DNA of 64,000 bases from Echria macrotheca (taxonomy: Eukaryota > Ascomycota > Sordariomycetes > Sordariales > Schizotheciaceae): assembly GCA_030411725.1 (NCBI GenBank), contig MU839858.1, positions 62,001 to 126,000 of the forward strand, read 5' to 3'. Both the position numbers and the translations under genes were made by a program. The notes beneath the pieces are model-generated. The model worked only from the letters and a program-made list of their open reading frames with translations. It ran no database searches and had not been told where the DNA came from. Of the stretch, positions 61,200 to 64,000 are shown one piece after another (position 1 is the first letter of the stretch; each line of letters opens with the position of its first letter).

Positions 61200-63213
61200 T
61201 ATCACAGAAATATCCAATGTGGGATCCCTCACCATCTCTCCCTTGTCTAAATCCCAGCAGAAAACAAGCGCCAACAGGACTCAAACAATTGCCACTACCC
61301 CCAGAGGGTAGAAACAAGAGATCCCTCATACTCATTTCCCCTCAACACAACATGAACAGTCGCATCTCTCATCAACCAAATCTCATTACCCGCACGGCCT
61401 ACCACAAACTGCCATTAAACCCTGTCTCGTCCGGAATAACAACGCTCCTGAGCTGTATCTATCCCTACTCTCAATGAACGGCACTGCCCCGAGTTCAATG
61501 GCTTCAACAACAGGATGTAGTGTATGTCCCTCTTGTGTGGTGAAAAAAGCCTCAACAAAACGCCGAACACCACCACTCGTCACGGATATCTCGCTCATGA
61601 TTGCACTTGTCACATCCAAATCTTCAAAATACTCGTCGCAAAGTCTGAAGTACGCCTTCGTATCCTCGCCGTATCCCCTTCGCCTCGCCCGTTTCTGCCC
61701 CATCCGAGTTAACCATATATTTCCAGAATGCAGCGGCATATCCACTGGGCGGTATGATGAGATGTGTCTGATCCATGATTTAGAGGGCCTCGCAACGGGG
61801 ACGGCCGTGGATGAGTGCAGGGAACGCATTGCATATTTGGAGCAGAGAAAGCTTGTATTCCTCGTTGTCGCCCCATGTTTCCACTATTCGTCGGCACGGT
61901 TCCCGTCGCAATAGCGTTTGGATCCGGAAACGTGGAATCTTGACGCGTATGTTTGTCCGGCTTTGACACCGTTGGGGTTCTGATTTCTGATACAGGATGA
62001 GGTCGGGTTCTTGGGCCGTGTAATCGGGCACCCACGGTGGGCACGTTGAATCGGCATCGGGACGGATACCTGCGTAAACCAGAATATCGAGGGGGTTCGC
62101 GGCGAGAAGCGTCGTGGCTGCGACGTGTGAAAAGCTCACTGGGCTCCGGTTGGTGGTCCGCATGCCCGTGAGGCATAAAATATCAGTTTTGAATGCTGGC
62201 CGGTGAGACCAGTGGTAAACCATAATTGACTAACTGGGACGGAACAGGCAAAGTTCCGGGTGAGAAACAGCAGCTCGGCCAAACATTGAGGTCTTGACCG
62301 CTGGAGTTGGGTGGATGGGAAAAGGTTTCCTGCTCGTGGGGATTGTTATTGCTTGGTGGACATGGAGGCTGTGACCGACGTGGTGATGGAGGTCCTCCCA
62401 GGTGACGATGGCTCCCAGCTAGGGTGTGGTGTGATGGCCCAGAGCTTGGGCTGCGTATCTACGGTGCAATTTGCGACCTCCACCGGCCTTGATCATGGTG
62501 CGGGCGAACCGTTTTAGAGATGGCCAAGAGATTACGAGGCGCCGAGAAGTGTTACCCTTCTGGCGAGCACGACTTCTTGTGTGGCCCAGGCGCGTGAGAA
62601 CCAGCGGCACGAGTTGTAGAATGCGTATACCTGCATGAGGGCTCTCGGCACCAAAGATGTCGTTCATGCGCTGCTGGGAGAGTGAAACTCGAGCTAGGGG
62701 CAAGTTCTCTGGTGCTCTTTAGCAAGACAGAAAGTCGGTAACCGCCCCCACCGACGGAACAAGAACTTAGGAGGGATCCCAAGCCAGCCAATGACGATAA
62801 CCGCTTTCGAGTGGATGGAGCTCGTCAGCCGGATTTAGTGGCCCTTTTCTTGCTAGTCCTGCTGGTTGGTGCACACGGCATTAATCCGCTTTAGTCTGTC
62901 TGCATAGGTAGTGAGCTGGACAGAGATGGGAGAGGGTGTTGAAGAGGTTGGTGGTAACGTGGAGGATGGATCTATTGCACCGGAGAAATGTTTGCATTGC
63001 TGCTGCCACTGATTGTTCCTCAAACGGAGGTTTGTACGGTGATGCCCAGGTGTATGAAAAGGCTCGATATGGCGGCCTCGAATCAACCTTGAGACTCTGC
63101 ATCTCTCCATGTACTGCGACATCAAACGCATTCGGAGCTATTGGTATGAAATCAATGTGGCGAAGACGGAGCAAACGTGTCCAGTTTGTAATGGGTAGGT
63201 GGTTGTAGCTCAT
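61200..63213 (-). pseudogene. Second broken HET-domain gene
   Basis: Minus-strand pieces follow HET-protein order. From the ATG at 63,213 come WTRLLRLRHIDFIPIAP and PYRAFSYTWASP, then RINAVCTNQQD (about 62,850, normally WIDAICINQ) in another frame. FYNSCRWFSRAWATQEVVLA (about 62,580) follows, then LDILVYAGI and PPWVPDYTAQEPDLIL (about 62,000-62,090). FIESRDRYSSGALLF is near 61,430, and RAGNEIWLMRDATVHVVL near 61,350 in yet another frame. Stops and frame changes separate almost every block, including a stop right after NQQD. It is a different HET subtype from the one at 41.5-43.2 kb and clearly non-functional. Confidence 0.82.
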
Positions 63214-64000
63214 TGTCTGTGGCGGAGTCGGAAATATCGGAGTCGAAACGGCTGGGGAAATATCTCGGGTGGCGATAATACGTGCTTCGACATTTTGGGT
63301 GGACATGAGATTGTGAAACGACGAGAAATCGACAGCTGTTGGCTTCCCAACCTCCGTCTCAAAACCGAGCGACGTGACAGCTCGGGTAGATAAGCAATAA
63401 AGTCGCCGGTGACTACCGGAATAACGTTTCTGTGTTCTGTTCCTTGACGAAAAAGCTTGCCGACTGCCGCGCAAACTCGAACGTTCATCTCTGAACAAAG
63501 ACTCATAATCAGACCAGAGGGGTCATCCAAATCACTTCGAATAGGTTGGCAGAAGTTGAAGTTGAAGTGACTTTAGAGACTTCCTAGTTTCCCATGAATC
63601 TAAGGACCAACTTTGTTTGATATACGGTTTCATACGATGACCAGTCAGATGAAGGATTAGAACGATAATGAGGTAGAGGACCTGGGCGGTTGCGACAGAC
63701 CCATGCCGCATTAGACCTCATCCTGTCGCCTACTATTAGATTTGCAAACTTCGACGGAGTGTTTGCGAGGTTCCAAATGGACGGGGCCTGTACTTGGTGT
63801 CAACTTCTCATCACTGACTTTGCGTGAATCTTACTCGGCTGTGTTGGCTGGCCCATCGAGAAAGGCCAAGGACCAGGAGGTTAAAACTGGTGACTGGGAT
63901 TTGCGTGAGCTTCCGGCTGACGGTGACTTTTTGTAGGGATCTCCGGACTGATTTCCCACTGATCTCCCTGGTCTTACCTGCCTCTAACCCTGAATGTTTC
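63214..64000. other. No supported gene at the right edge
   Basis: Upstream flank of the second HET pseudogene. Open frames here are short extensions without recognisable motifs. A gene may begin beyond the window. Confidence 0.4.

Noticed and set aside
28976..64000. tRNA or rRNA genes
   Set aside because: No cloverleaf with matching A and B boxes or rRNA core sequence was noticed; a covariance-model search would be needed to exclude them fully.

Overview
The window looks like nuclear DNA of a filamentous ascomycete (Pezizomycotina, probably Sordariomycetes-like). Genes carry short 45-112 nt introns with GT-AG ends and CTAAC/CTGAC branch sites. There are fungus-specific families (UstYa/DUF3328, HET, NACHT-ankyrin NLR-like, BBE-type FAD oxidases). 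A large transposon block shows the C-to-T decay expected of repeat-induced point mutation (RIP).

Region 1 (1-28,808) is AT-rich, gene-free and packed with nested dead transposons. A complete but ruined Ty1/copia retrotransposon (1,781-9,018) has two ~400 bp LTRs and a 5 bp target duplication. Around and inside it lie many copies of two hAT-like non-autonomous families, called A and B here. Both have CAGGGTTGG termini and 8 bp target duplications. Several insertions have exact duplications, so the nesting order can be read. A short solo LTR (21,649-21,826) escaped mutation. A ~4.9 kb unrecognised element with telomere-like motifs near both ends occupies 23,570-28,443.

Region 2 (29-41.5 kb) has normal base composition and reads as a compact biosynthetic gene set. 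It holds a membrane acyltransferase-3 gene, a BBE-type FAD oxidase, three UstYa-family oxidase genes and a SAM methyltransferase. Between the second and third UstYa genes lies a 59-residue secreted peptide gene with a dibasic site followed by CPCC and a C-terminal WYDTGC. UstYa proteins cyclise ribosomal (dikaritin-type) or non-ribosomal peptides. No NRPS or PKS gene is visible, so a ribosomal peptide pathway is the leading inference. A 10-N assembly gap with a duplicated flank sits between the first two UstYa genes.

Region 3 (41.5-64 kb) is a mix of intact and broken genes: a dead HET gene, an intact eEF1A-lysine-methyltransferase-like gene, a dead NACHT-ankyrin NLR-like gene, and a secreted cysteine-rich repeat gene interrupted only by two TAG codons at the same position of adjacent repeats. 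After ~5.7 kb without recognisable genes comes an intact secreted protein gene, and near the right end a second dead HET gene. This pattern of dying self-recognition genes beside a RIP block is typical of accessory or subtelomere-like fungal DNA.
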